Assembly (NCBI RefSeq): GCF_900101875.1 | Contig: NZ_FNAI01000002.1 | Span: 496,001 to 560,000 of the forward strand | Source: Mucilaginibacter pineti | Lineage (GTDB): Bacteria; Bacteroidota; Bacteroidia; Sphingobacteriales; Sphingobacteriaceae | DNA: 64,000 nucleotides | Direction of reading: 5' to 3' | In this document: piece by piece, positions 44,302 to 53,496 of the stretch | How the letters are laid out: every line of letters starts with the position of its first letter | Numbering within the stretch: the first letter of the stretch is position 1 | The notes under the pieces: model-generated | What the model was told of the DNA's origin: nothing | Database searches by the model: none | Seen by the model: only the letters and a program-made list of their open reading frames with translations | Made by a program: the position numbers and the translations under genes

Positions 44302-46005
44302 ATGGGTTTTAAATTAAGGTATTTCAGTTTAGTGTTGTTTTTTGCGGCAATTAGTTTCAGTACGGTGCGGGCACAGGAGTCGAAGTCATCGTCTGCAACT
44401 ATCACTGTCGACCTGAAAACAGAAACAGGTGATATGAGCCCCGTTTGGGCGTGGTTTGGGCACGATGAGCCAAACTATACCTATATGAAAGATGGTAAAA
44501 AGCTACTTTCTGAACTGGCTGCCTTAAGCCCAACGCCCGTTCACATGCGGGTGCACAACCTGCTTACCACCGGCGATGGTACACCAGCCCTTAAATGGGG
44601 ATCGACCAATGCCTATACAGAAGATGCCTACGGCAAACCAGTTTACGACTGGCACCTTGTCGACAGCATTTTTGATACTTATATTAAACGCGGCATGAAA
44701 CCGTACGCGCAGATAGGTTTTATGCCTGAGGCGCTGTCAACACATCCGCAGCCTTACCGGCATCACTGGGAACCGGGCAAAAACTACGGCGAGATCTACA
44801 CCGGCTGGGCTTACCCGCCCAATGATTATAATAAATGGGAAGAGCTGATCTATCAATGGGTAAAACATGAGGTAGCAAGGTATGGAAAAAAGGAGGTGGA
44901 AAGCTGGTATTGGGAAGTATGGAATGAACCAAACATTGATTACTGGAAAGGTACCATGCCCGAATTTTTTAAAATGTATGATTATGCGGCCCAGGGTGCA
45001 AGACGCGCTTTACCAACCGTAAAAATAGGCGGACCGGAAATAGCGGGAGGTTCAAGCAGCAGCGGAATGAAATTTCTTAAGGCTTTTATTGAACATTGTA
45101 TAAGCGGTACCAATTATGCAACAGGTAAAACCGGATCGCCGTTGGATGTGATCTCGTTTCACGCCAAGGGGAACCCCTCGGTGGTTGATGGTCACGTACG
45201 GATGAATATGGCCCCGCAGATCCGCGATATACGGGAAGGGTTTAAGATAGTGGCCTCATACTCACAAACAAAAAATATTCCCATCGTAATCGGCGAATCC
45301 GACCCGGAAGGTTGCGCAGCTTGTGGCATGGCTACTAATCCGTCAAATGCTTACCGGAACGGTACCATGTATTCCAGCTACACCGCGGCTACTTTTGCGC
45401 GTAAATACTTGCTGGCCGATTCACTGAAGGTAAACTTTATGGGTGCGGTATCATGGTCATTCGAGTTTGAAGATCAGCCTTGGTTTTACGGTTTTCGGGA
45501 TCTGGCTACTAATGGTGTTGATAAGCCGGTGCTAAATGTATTCAGAATGTTTGGGATGATGAAAGGCAAACGGGTAGCGGTTAAGGGCAGCCAGATGTTC
45601 AGCGTTAAGGCTGTTGCAGATTCCAGCGTTCGTGGTTCACATACCGATATTGGCGCACTGGCAGCAAAAGATAAACGCGCGGCCACGGTAATGATCTGGA
45701 ATTATCATGACGATGATATACAAGACGAGGGTAGCCCGGTAACGGTCACTATAAATGATTTGCCGGTAAAGGCGGTAAAGCTTACCCAATACCGCATAGA
45801 TCAGCAGCATAGTAATTCCTACGAAGTTTGGAAAAAGATGGGTTCGCCACAAAAGCCCACAGCCGCGCAGATCAGCGAATTGGAACGTGCCGGTCAACTG
45901 GAGATGATGGATAAACCGGTTACAGTTCCCGTAAAAGCGGGACAATTGCAAACCCAAATTACTTTACCCCGGCAGGGAGTGGCTTTGTTAAAGTTAGATT
46001 GGTAG
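44302..46005 (+). CDS. Exported GH39-like glycoside hydrolase (beta-xylosidase type)
   Basis: This 567-residue protein has a signal peptide ending near VRAQ (residue 24). The TIM barrel contains the acid/base glutamate in WYWEVWNEPNIDYWKG near 207-222 and the probable nucleophile in PIVIGESDPEG near 329-339. A beta-sandwich domain forms the end (about 440-567, with ATVMIWNYHDDD). This matches GH39 xylosidases and relatives. It fits a locus for xylan-type glycans. It follows a terminator by about 85 bases, so its regulation can differ from the other enzymes. Confidence 0.82.
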   Translation: MGFKLRYFSLVLFFAAISFSTVRAQESKSSSATITVDLKTETGDMSPVWAWFGHDEPNYTYMKDGKKLLSELAALSPTPVHMRVHNLLTTGDGTPALKWGSTNAYTEDAYGKPVYDWHLVDSIFDTYIKRGMKPYAQIGFMPEALSTHPQPYRHHWEPGKNYGEIYTGWAYPPNDYNKWEELIYQWVKHEVARYGKKEVESWYWEVWNEPNIDYWKGTMPEFFKMYDYAAQGARRALPTVKIGGPEIAGGSSSSGMKFLKAFIEHCISGTNYATGKTGSPLDVISFHAKGNPSVVDGHVRMNMAPQIRDIREGFKIVASYSQTKNIPIVIGESDPEGCAACGMATNPSNAYRNGTMYSSYTAATFARKYLLADSLKVNFMGAVSWSFEFEDQPWFYGFRDLATNGVDKPVLNVFRMFGMMKGKRVAVKGSQMFSVKAVADSSVRGSHTDIGALAAKDKRAATVMIWNYHDDDIQDEGSPVTVTINDLPVKAVKLTQYRIDQQHSNSYEVWKKMGSPQKPTAAQISELERAGQLEMMDKPVTVPVKAGQLQTQITLPRQGVALLKLDW

Positions 46006-46011
46006 TCTGCC

Positions 46012-46566
46012 TTACATTATGCGCTGCATGTGATAGTAAGAGTGCCCTAAAAGCTCTTTTTCCTGTACTATGCTAAATCCTAATCCTGCATATAGTTTTT
46101 CGGCACCATTATTTTCTTTGCTTACGAGCAAACCTACGATTGTATACCCTTCCGCAGCGGCCTTTTGGCACAGGGCTGCTATTAGCTTTTTGCCGATGCC
46201 TTTACCTTGTTGGTGAGGGTAAACACCCAGGCAGTCTATATAATATTCGCCGGGCTGGGTTTCGTCCTCTGGGTGGATAGCGGTGCCATAAGTCAATTTG
46301 ATGTATTGCAGAAATGGTTTTCGGAGGTCATCCAGCGTTGCGCCGTCGTAAGCGGTTATCATTCCGCAGATACCGGTTTCATCTTCATAAACCAGTGCGT
46401 TTTGGTAACTATATTGGTTTGCCTGCAAACCCGCGAATTTTTCAAATACATGAATAGCTTCGGCTGTATCATTGCTGTTGATGAACTTTGCCGCCAGGTC
46501 GCCCATGGCAAGCACAATAAGCAAGGCAAGGTGGCGAGCATCTGACGGAGTTGCTTGTCGGATCAT
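46012..46566 (-). CDS. GNAT family N-acetyltransferase
   Basis: This 184-residue protein has the acetyl-CoA-binding block LGVYPHQQGKGIGKKLIAALCQKA near 113-136, matching the GNAT Q/RxxGxG/A motif, and the terminal IVGLLVSKENNGAEKLYAGLGFSIV. A long N-terminal part (residues 1-95) begins MIRQATPSDARHLA, as in other GNATs. The acceptor is unknown. It converges on the GH39-like gene with six bases between them. It has its own -7 box and is unlikely to belong to the sugar locus. Confidence 0.85.
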   Translation of the reverse strand: MIRQATPSDARHLALLIVLAMGDLAAKFINSNDTAEAIHVFEKFAGLQANQYSYQNALVYEDETGICGMITAYDGATLDDLRKPFLQYIKLTYGTAIHPEDETQPGEYYIDCLGVYPHQQGKGIGKKLIAALCQKAAAEGYTIVGLLVSKENNGAEKLYAGLGFSIVQEKELLGHSYYHMQRIM

Positions 46567-46589
46567 GTATGAATTTGAGAATCTGATTG

Positions 46590-46597
46590 CAAATTTA
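46590..46597 (-). promoter_or_regulatory. Exact -7 box upstream of the GNAT gene
   Basis: The minus strand reads TAAATTTG, matching TAnnTTTG, 23 bases before the ATG at 46566. It lies after the end of the sensor kinase gene, so the GNAT gene can be transcribed independently. Confidence 0.5.
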
Positions 46598-46626
46598 ATA
46601 CAATAAAAATAGTCAGGATATCATCG

Positions 46627-49600
46627 TCAGGCCAAATTTATTGGCAGTATCAATGTAGCTATAGTGCCTGATTTTCCAGGTGCGTTTATTTCCTTTATTT
46701 CAAAAGATGCTTTTGTGTCGCCGTTTAGTCCGTTCATTGCGGCTATACGCTCCCTGATACTTTTTAACGCCAGCGATTGTTGTTTAAGGATGTGTTTGCT
46801 TTGGTTTTGTGTGGCCGCGCTAAATCCTATGCCATTATCGGTTACGGTAAAACGGATAGAATCATCTTGTTTGGAAAGTTCGATGGTTACAAGTCCATCA
46901 TCTTTCTGGTAGTTGCGCAAGCCGTGGTGTATGGCATTCTCTATCAAAGGCTGCACCAGCATAGGCGGAATAAGCAGGCCATTCAGATCGACATCATTGT
47001 TGCAAATGAAGTTAAAGGCAAATTGGTTATTAAAACGCATGGCCTCTACTTCTGCATATAATTTAAGCGCCTTCCATTCCCGGGCTGCCGAAACCAGGCT
47101 TTGGGTAGAGTTTTCAAGGATCAACCGGCAAAGGCCCGCGAATTTTTGGATCATTACACTGGCCGTACGCGCATTGTTTTCCATGATATATGATTCAATG
47201 GAGTTAAGGGCATTGAATATAAAATGTGGGTTCATCTGCGCGCGAATGGCCCGCAGCTCGCTTTCAATAAGTTTCTGTTTAAATAAGGCTTCATTACGGA
47301 TAAACGCAATCCTTCTTCTCACTAAAAATATAATAACAGCAATGATGACCAATATGCACAATAACTCAAACACAGCTGTTTCATACCAATGTGGCAACAC
47401 GGTTATGGTAAGCTTTTCTTCCTTGCTGAAAACGTTATCGTTATTGCTGCCTTTGATAAACAGGGTATAAGTGCCGTTTGGCAGGCTGCCCAAAGCTATA
47501 TTTCCATTTTTTACTTGCTGCCATTGGGTAGTTGAACCTACTTTATAGTAATAATTATTTTCCTGCGGGGCGGTATAGTTGGTAATGGCGAAGTGGATGC
47601 TCACAATTTTTGTTCCAGGTGCCAGCGTAATACTTTTTTCGTTGTTGCTGGTCGAAACGCTTGTCCTGTTACCATCTGCAGATATGCTAAGTAATATAAC
47701 TTTAGGTATGGCGGTATTGGTTATGATGTTGTAGGGGTTAAACCGGGTTACAAAACCGCTAAAACCAACCAGAAAATTCCCTTCGCTATCCCTTTCAAAA
47801 AAACCGTGCCCTTCATACTGAAACGGCAAACCGTTATTTACATTGAAAAATGTGAACGCTTTTTTTCTGTCGTATTTTATAATACCCTGCTGCGATGGAA
47901 TCCATAAGTTGCCGAGGGTATCAATCATAATCCGTTTCAGGTAATTCTCGGGCAGGCCCGATTTGGAGTTTATCAGCAGGCCATCGTCGCTGCTTTTTTT
48001 TATTTTGATAAGCCCCGCGTCCGAAACCGCCCATATCACGTTTTCCTTGTCTTCGGTTATATCTGTTATCCAGCCTACAGGTACCACTTTACCGTCGTTC
48101 TTTTTGATGATGATCTTTTTAAACACATCTTTTGAGGGGACATAGCAGCTGATCCCACCAGTTGCGCCAACCCATAGCACGCCATCCTTAGCTAAAAAGC
48201 AGGAAAAAACGGTGCCGTCGATAGTTTTACCATCGGGTTTATACTGCTTTAAAAACACGCCGCGTTCGGGGTCAAAAACGTACAGGCCATTTTGCCTGGC
48301 CCTTATCCAGAACAAACCATCGGTACGTTTATATATTTTTGAAATGGTCAGGTTATCTTTATTAGCGGCATCTAATCCCGGCGGGAAATAAAATTTGTAG
48401 CTGTTCCCACTTTGTTTTACCAGGCCCGAATCAGTACTGAACCACAGGTTGCTTTTATCGTCCTTATAAATGCTATTTATTGATTTGCTGAGCGCGCTGG
48501 TTGAGTTTTCAGGCACCTGTAAAATATGTTTAAGCAAACGCCAGTTTTTATCAAACACATACACGCCTTTGGCGTAATAGCTGGTCAGGTAAAATTTACC
48601 GTCGGCCTCCAGCATATTATTGGGCAAGCCGAACAGTTTGGGATTGTTTAATTGCAGCTGCTGGTACAGCGGCAGGTTTTCAAAATTCTGCAGGTTAGGG
48701 TCTATAATGTTGATGCCATTATCTGTTGATAGCCACAGCCGGTTTTGCCTGTCTTTAGTAATTTGATATACATAAAAGGCATGTAACGACGAGGTGTTTA
48801 AATTGTCAAAACCGTACTCCCTTATCTGCCCACTTTTCAGATCTATAAGCCCCAACCCGCCGCTGGCACCAATGCAAAGCCAGTTATTATTGTTGTCATC
48901 CCGCCATTCGGCAATATCATTTACCTTCCCATCAGGCGCATTTGAGAGCTTGCTGATCACCTGTTGGTACAAGCTTTGCTGCGGAATGAATTTTTTAAGG
49001 CCACCCTTTAATTGCCCTAAATAAATAGTGCCGTCGGCAGTTTGGTGAAAAGCGAGGTTCAGATCTGCGGCGTGTTGGTTATATAGTACCAGTTTATGCG
49101 CCCGCTCATCAATGAGGTACATACCAAACGCACTGAGCGCCCATAACTGGTGTTTAGTATCTTCTCTTATCAGGTTAAAATAATTGTAAACGTGCTCTGC
49201 GTCCGGGCCAATTATAGGCGGCGCATTATAGGTGGTGAATTGGTTATTTTTGTAATCAAACAGTTGTACGCCGTTCCCGGTGGCAATCCATAAGCGGCCC
49301 TTGCTGTCAAAGTAGGGGATGCATTTTTCGTTGGTGGCTAAGCTGTTTTTATCGGTAGCGCTATGTATGTAATTAACGGCTTTGCCTGTATTTGGATTAA
49401 ACCGGGATAAACCGCCTATTGTGCTCACCCATAATTGGTGCTCGGGATCGGCGGTGACATAATTGAGTGCGTCATTGCAAATAGAGGTACTGTCATCTTC
49501 AATATGGTGGTAAACCTCAAAACCGGTACCATCGTAGCGGTTTAGCCCCTTTGAGGTGGCTATCCACATAATGCCGTTATTATCTTCGTAAATACATTTT

Positions 49601-49722
49601 ACGGCATTGGTGCTAAGGCCGTCTTTTACGGTAAGCTGGTTGAATTTTATATCAGGAAAAACTTGACCGGCAGCGCGAAACCCGCACAACATCAAAATAA
49701 AGCAAGCAAGCCAAGTTTTCAT
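46627..49722 (-). CDS. Reg_prop two-propeller sensor histidine kinase (LytS-type kinase core)
   Basis: The ATG at 49722 gives 1031 residues and places a signal peptide (MKTWLACFILMLCGFRAAGQ) at the N terminus; a longer form with 19 more residues lacks this. Residues about 25-680 hold many Reg_prop repeats (NNGIMWIATSKGLNRYD, DSKGRLWIATGNGVQLFD) forming two propellers, then a Y_Y_Y domain (about 690-770) and one helix (about 780-805). The kinase core carries H833 in MNPHFIFNALNS and the N box QPLIENAIHHG. No response regulator domain is fused, and no LytTR gene is adjacent. It probably senses a periplasmic glycan fragment near the sugar locus. Confidence 0.87.
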   Translation of the reverse strand: MKTWLACFILMLCGFRAAGQVFPDIKFNQLTVKDGLSTNAVKCIYEDNNGIMWIATSKGLNRYDGTGFEVYHHIEDDSTSICNDALNYVTADPEHQLWVSTIGGLSRFNPNTGKAVNYIHSATDKNSLATNEKCIPYFDSKGRLWIATGNGVQLFDYKNNQFTTYNAPPIIGPDAEHVYNYFNLIREDTKHQLWALSAFGMYLIDERAHKLVLYNQHAADLNLAFHQTADGTIYLGQLKGGLKKFIPQQSLYQQVISKLSNAPDGKVNDIAEWRDDNNNNWLCIGASGGLGLIDLKSGQIREYGFDNLNTSSLHAFYVYQITKDRQNRLWLSTDNGINIIDPNLQNFENLPLYQQLQLNNPKLFGLPNNMLEADGKFYLTSYYAKGVYVFDKNWRLLKHILQVPENSTSALSKSINSIYKDDKSNLWFSTDSGLVKQSGNSYKFYFPPGLDAANKDNLTISKIYKRTDGLFWIRARQNGLYVFDPERGVFLKQYKPDGKTIDGTVFSCFLAKDGVLWVGATGGISCYVPSKDVFKKIIIKKNDGKVVPVGWITDITEDKENVIWAVSDAGLIKIKKSSDDGLLINSKSGLPENYLKRIMIDTLGNLWIPSQQGIIKYDRKKAFTFFNVNNGLPFQYEGHGFFERDSEGNFLVGFSGFVTRFNPYNIITNTAIPKVILLSISADGNRTSVSTSNNEKSITLAPGTKIVSIHFAITNYTAPQENNYYYKVGSTTQWQQVKNGNIALGSLPNGTYTLFIKGSNNDNVFSKEEKLTITVLPHWYETAVFELLCILVIIAVIIFLVRRRIAFIRNEALFKQKLIESELRAIRAQMNPHFIFNALNSIESYIMENNARTASVMIQKFAGLCRLILENSTQSLVSAAREWKALKLYAEVEAMRFNNQFAFNFICNNDVDLNGLLIPPMLVQPLIENAIHHGLRNYQKDDGLVTIELSKQDDSIRFTVTDNGIGFSAATQNQSKHILKQQSLALKSIRERIAAMNGLNGDTKASFEIKEINAPGKSGTIATLILPINLA

Positions 49723-49872
49723 ACGCAAATGCCGGGTGGATATCACATGTAATTTACCCACTATAACAAAGTAAAGCAATAATTTGCCTATATCTTATGG
49801 CGTATACTCATTAATGACGGTTGTTCGCTCATTAAATTGGAGGTTTTAAACTTTGGGCACCCTGAAGGATGT

Positions 49873-51276
49873 TTAAAAAGCCTCGTTCAATCCCAAAAAG
49901 AAGCCTCTTGAGCCATATTTACCCCAGGCATAATCAAGGCATAAGTTGGTACGCGTAGCTTTGTTAAACAGCACACGTAAGCCGCCGCCGCCGCCTGGCT
50001 GCCATACCTGGAAAAGTTTGGTACCTAAGTCGTCATTAGCGGTTTGCATACTGAAGAAAGCTACCCCGCTCAGGAATTTGTTATTCAGGATAGGGAAACG
50101 GTATTCAATTTCCGAATCGTTGTATTGTGTTCCTTTAAAATAGGTGGCTACGTAACCGCGCCCACTGCGGAAACTCCCATCCCTGCCTGTTCCGGGTAAT
50201 TCAAGATAGGGCAAGGTACCGCTCAATAAATATGATCCCCAGTTCCAAATCGCTATAACATGCTCTGGATGACTGCTCGACAGGCTAAAATACTTTCTGA
50301 AATCGGTAGTGAACTGCACAGCGCTTTTGGTACTGCCTATCCAGGTTTGGTTAACCCTAAAACCAGCATCGGCATAAATACCTTTGTAAGCCCGGTTCTG
50401 GTTATCACGGGTGGTATACTGCACGTTAAAAAGAAATCCGTTTGCACTGTAGCTATCGCCCTTAAATCCGTTGCGCTCGTTGTAAATATTATAGGGGGTG
50501 AGCTTGCCCGATGTATCGGCCCGGTCTTCGATCTTTTTGCGGATATCAAGCGATAATCCTGCCCCAACAAAAAGGTTTTTCTCCACTTCCTTATACACCT
50601 TTTCCCTGAAATTGAAATATAAGGAATGCAGGGCGCGGCCTTTACGCTCGGGGTTGGTGAGTACATGATCTTCTTCGGTATCATTTACTCCGCGACCAAT
50701 CCCGATACCATAATCTGGCGATACAGTTTTGGCGACTATAATACTTCCCTGTAAATTCCATTTGTTGCCGGGGGTGTATATATTATGGTTGATGTAAAAA
50801 TAGATGATCCCCTTGGTGGTAATAGAAGCCGATGTTGCGGCGACAGATAGGAGGGTAGTAGGATCGCTACCCAATTTCCGACCGGCTACGGCCTTAATAC
50901 CTATTTGAGAGCCTATGGTTGGGTTAGAAGCAATATTGGGGATAACGGTGATACCCGATGACGTTTTTTTTATGGAATCGGGTTTTTTGTTTGGATGGAA
51001 AACTGCATTAAACAGGTTGCCAATATCATACTGTTTGCTAAAATTATCATTATGCTTTTGGAGTTTTATGGCCGCAGCGCGTGCAGAATCAGCTTTAACG
51101 GAATCGGCATGAGTTTTTTCCTGGCTGAAGGCAAAAGTATTAGCTCCAACAAAAATGGCCAATAATAAAGTCTTCAATAATATAGAACATCTGGTACTAT
51201 AAGCGCTATTTTGCAATGTGTGATATGATAAATGTTTAAAATTCAATTTCTTATACAGGTAATTTTCCGCTAACAT
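49873..51276 (-). CDS. BamA/TamA-like outer membrane beta-barrel protein
   Basis: This protein has 467 residues. An unusually long polar N terminus (about 30 residues) precedes the signal helix ILLKTLLLAIFVGANTFAFSQ. An alanine- and lysine-rich linker follows (52-80). The rest is beta-rich, with SGRGYVATYFKGTQYNDSEIEYRFPI near the C terminus, typical of the surface-antigen barrel of the Omp85 family, and it ends in phenylalanine. POTRA domains are absent, so this is a short, patatin-independent Omp85-like barrel. The role is unknown. Internal non-ATG starts are possible because the N terminus is long. Confidence 0.75.
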   Translation of the reverse strand: MLAENYLYKKLNFKHLSYHTLQNSAYSTRCSILLKTLLLAIFVGANTFAFSQEKTHADSVKADSARAAAIKLQKHNDNFSKQYDIGNLFNAVFHPNKKPDSIKKTSSGITVIPNIASNPTIGSQIGIKAVAGRKLGSDPTTLLSVAATSASITTKGIIYFYINHNIYTPGNKWNLQGSIIVAKTVSPDYGIGIGRGVNDTEEDHVLTNPERKGRALHSLYFNFREKVYKEVEKNLFVGAGLSLDIRKKIEDRADTSGKLTPYNIYNERNGFKGDSYSANGFLFNVQYTTRDNQNRAYKGIYADAGFRVNQTWIGSTKSAVQFTTDFRKYFSLSSSHPEHVIAIWNWGSYLLSGTLPYLELPGTGRDGSFRSGRGYVATYFKGTQYNDSEIEYRFPILNNKFLSGVAFFSMQTANDDLGTKLFQVWQPGGGGGLRVLFNKATRTNLCLDYAWGKYGSRGFFLGLNEAF

Positions 51277-51306
51277 AACGAAACCAAATTTTAAACCAAG
51301 AGATAC

Positions 51307-51320
51307 GTAAAATGTTTTAC
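51307..51320. promoter_or_regulatory. Inverted repeat upstream of the barrel protein gene
   Basis: GTAAAA-TG-TTTTAC forms two exact 6-bp arms, 30 bases before the ATG at 51276. The spacing would suit an operator near the promoter; no cognate regulator is identified and chance is possible in AT-rich DNA. Confidence 0.25.
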
Positions 51321-51469
51321 AGCTGCTTATTCATGATAGTTGTGTGATAATAGTGATGTGTGTACAAGGGGGCGATTTAAACTTAGTTGTCAGTCACTTA
51401 CATAAATTTCTCAGATCACGCAGGAAGCCACTTCTATGCTATTCATCGCCAAACTGATGTTGATTGTTG

Positions 51470-51652
51470 TTATTTATTTTTAAAGTTCTTGATTAGAAAA
51501 TAAATTGAGGTTACAAAAACAATTATGTAAACAATTGCTAGCCATGGTTTCTCAAATTTTAAATTTTCAAAATCAAATTGCTTAAATAATGTTACACCTA
51601 AAATGATTGCTATAATGCTCAAAGTAAATGAGGGTGTCTTGTTCCTTTCCAT
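51470..51652 (-). CDS. Small two-helix membrane protein
   Basis: The ATG at 51652 gives 60 residues; a TTG at 51661 overlaps the stop codon of the upstream DUF3667 gene and is an alternative. Two hydrophobic helices lie at about 8-22 and 37-55, with a lysine-rich end. The family is not recognised. Tight linkage to the DUF3667 gene suggests a shared transcript. Confidence 0.5.
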   Translation of the reverse strand: MERNKTPSFTLSIIAIILGVTLFKQFDFENLKFEKPWLAIVYIIVFVTSIYFLIKNFKNK

Positions 51653-51657
51653 ATTTT

Positions 51658-52377
51658 TCAATGTTTTATTATCAAGTCAATTGACGTTCCCAAAAGAATT
51701 GCAGTTACCATAAATGTTATCATTCCTAAGATATAAGAAGCAGATGCTTTGATAAAGTTTACAGTTTTTTTCTTGTCAAAAAACTGCCCTATAGCCCATG
51801 TGCAATAACCAAATCCAATTATGCCCGCAACACTCATCAAGTTAAAATGAGTTATCCCTTGAATAATTGCAAAAACAGAAAAAATCAACATGCCCATTCC
51901 CATCACAAAACACAATAGAATTAATATTTCAAAAAAATTGTAGCTGTACCTATTAAAAAAAAGTTTTAGCCAAAAGGCAATAAAAGTGCCCATGATTATA
52001 TTGGCATAACCATAATGGTTTTGAACCCAGTTGAAGATTATGCTTAGGGTAGTTTTTTTCGTCTCTCTATAATCAAGGTACCCTTGTTCGATATGAAAAA
52101 AATGATCGATTATTGTATAGGTGAATGAAGTGATAATGATAAATAGAATTGGTTTAATTAGCCTGCTACGGTTATCGGCAATAAACACGTTGATGTTTTG
52201 TCCGGGCCTGATCAACAACTCTTTTACGGTATATAAGATTCCTTTATCGAAATGTAAAACATGCTGAATTTCGTGTAGGACATAATGCCAGTCAACCCTT
52301 TTAATTTGCACGGGTAGGCCACAATTACAACAAAAGTTGCCGTTGACCATATTACTGCAGTTTTTGCAATTAGTCAT
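51658..52377 (-). CDS. DUF3667-type membrane protein with zinc ribbon
   Basis: This protein has 239 residues. The N terminus has a zinc-ribbon pattern: C4-x2-C7 and C16/C17 with C19, in CKNCSN and FCCNCG. VDWHYVLHEIQHVLHFDKG and TVKELLIRPGQNINVFI follow, a DUF3667 pattern. Four or five hydrophobic helices occupy about 88-235. The function is unknown. Codon use is AT-rich compared with flanking genes. It lies 17 bases after the end of the small gene at 52395-52643 and shares its strand. Confidence 0.75.
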   Translation of the reverse strand: MTNCKNCSNMVNGNFCCNCGLPVQIKRVDWHYVLHEIQHVLHFDKGILYTVKELLIRPGQNINVFIADNRSRLIKPILFIIITSFTYTIIDHFFHIEQGYLDYRETKKTTLSIIFNWVQNHYGYANIIMGTFIAFWLKLFFNRYSYNFFEILILLCFVMGMGMLIFSVFAIIQGITHFNLMSVAGIIGFGYCTWAIGQFFDKKKTVNFIKASASYILGMITFMVTAILLGTSIDLIIKH

Positions 52378-52394
52378 ATTACTAAGTATAAAGG

Positions 52395-52643
52395 TTAGAG
52401 ATCTGCAGGCCTTTCTGAACTTCGCGATCTTAATTCATCATTTACCGATTTTAATGAAATGAAGATGGGTAGCCAGGTGATTGGCAGCACCAATGCCGGA
52501 ATAAATAAAACAAATTTGGCTTTAAGAAAGTATAAGACGAAAGCAACGAGGACACCCAATATAATTAATGCTATCAAGACACTCTTTAATGTTGTTTCTC
52601 TCTTAGTCAATTCCGCTAAACTTAATTCGGATTGTTTTTTCAT
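52395..52643 (-). CDS. Small membrane protein, hypothetical
   Basis: The ATG at 52643 gives 82 residues. A polar N terminus rich in E and K (MKKQSELSLAELTKRETTLK) is followed by two helices (about 22-40 and 45-65) and a charged tail containing SRSSERPADL. The longer frame with 16 extra residues covers the divergent promoter region and is less likely. No family is recognised. It is divergent from the LuxR-type regulator. Confidence 0.5.
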   Translation of the reverse strand: MKKQSELSLAELTKRETTLKSVLIALIILGVLVAFVLYFLKAKFVLFIPALVLPITWLPIFISLKSVNDELRSRSSERPADL

Positions 52644-52695
52644 AATACAAAAGTTGTTTTCGTACAAAAGTGGGCACAAAAACATTCTCAAAGAC

Positions 52696-52709
52696 TACAC
52701 TTTAGTGTA
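52696..52709. promoter_or_regulatory. Inverted repeat overlapping the regulator promoter
   Basis: TACACT-TT-AGTGTA has two exact 6-bp arms, and its right end overlaps the -7 box at 52708-52715. It lies in the 91-base gap between the divergent small membrane protein and regulator genes. That is a natural place for an operator bound by the regulator itself, although this is inference. Confidence 0.45.
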
Positions 52710-52715
52710 AATTTG
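52708..52715 (+). promoter_or_regulatory. Exact -7 box of the LuxR-type regulator gene
   Basis: TAAATTTG matches TAnnTTTG, 19 bases before the ATG at 52735. A TTG-like -33 element is not clear. Overlap with an inverted repeat suggests control by repression. Confidence 0.55.
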
Positions 52716-52734
52716 GCCTTAAGTTATTCGGCAA

Positions 52735-53496
52735 ATGACAAATAGTGTTAATTCAAGCCTGCTTACCAAGAATAGGCTCGGGAAAATATCAAAAGAAGAT
52801 TATAATCAACAACAAGATTATCTGGAAGTCGTAAAGTCTTTTGCCAGGCTAACCTACGAAAGCTTATATGTGATTGATTATGAAAAGATGAATTTTGAGT
52901 ATGTTTCGGAAAATCCTTTATTCTTATGTGGGCATTCACCTGAGGAAGTGTTGAATATGGGATATGGGTTCTATTTTAAGAATGTTCCCGAAAACGATTT
53001 GGAATTGTTGAATCTGATTAATGAGGCAGGATTTGATTTCTTTGAAAAATTGCCCGGGAATGAGAAAAAAATGTATAGCATAACTTATGACTTTCACTTG
53101 GTTAATAAGGATGGCAAGCATGTTCTCATCAATCACAAGCTTACTCCGTTATTTTTGACAAACGATAAAAAAATGTGGAAAGCGATCTGCATCGTTTCTA
53201 TTTCGCATCATAAAAAGGCAGGTAACATTTGTATTCATAAACAAGGCACAGACGAAACCTGGGAACTAAGTATAGAAAATAATGTTTGGCGTAAATATGA
53301 GAAACCTAAACTCACGAAAAGAGAGGTAGAGATATTGCGGCTGCATGCACAAGGATTAACAATTGACCAAATTGCAGAAAAAATATTTGTTGCCTCTGAT
53401 ACGGTTAAGTATTACAGAAGACGCATTTTTGAGCGTTTAGGTGTAAATAATATCGTAGAAGCACTTTCATACGCTGTTAACAACAAGATTGTTTAA
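52735..53496 (+). CDS. PAS-LuxR type transcriptional regulator
   Basis: This protein has 253 residues. Residues about 35-160 fit a PAS-like domain (LYVIDYEKMNFEYVSENP, then a PAC-like end YDFHLVNKDGKHVLINHKL). The C-terminal 60 residues are a LuxR-type helix-turn-helix: LTKREVEILRLHAQGLTIDQ followed by IAEKIFVASDTVKYYRRRIF. There is no receiver domain, so the signal is probably a small molecule or redox state sensed by PAS. The gene lies in an AT-rich stretch and is divergent from small membrane proteins that it may control. Confidence 0.85.
   Translation: MTNSVNSSLLTKNRLGKISKEDYNQQQDYLEVVKSFARLTYESLYVIDYEKMNFEYVSENPLFLCGHSPEEVLNMGYGFYFKNVPENDLELLNLINEAGFDFFEKLPGNEKKMYSITYDFHLVNKDGKHVLINHKLTPLFLTNDKKMWKAICIVSISHHKKAGNICIHKQGTDETWELSIENNVWRKYEKPKLTKREVEILRLHAQGLTIDQIAEKIFVASDTVKYYRRRIFERLGVNNIVEALSYAVNNKIV

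Noticed and set aside
46012..46566. GNAT gene as part of the sugar locus
   Set aside because: It is on the opposite strand, has its own -7 box, and has no link to carbohydrate use.
46913..47470. 185-codon open frame opposite the sensor kinase gene
   Set aside because: It is antisense to the kinase core; the kinase motifs on the other strand are unmistakable.
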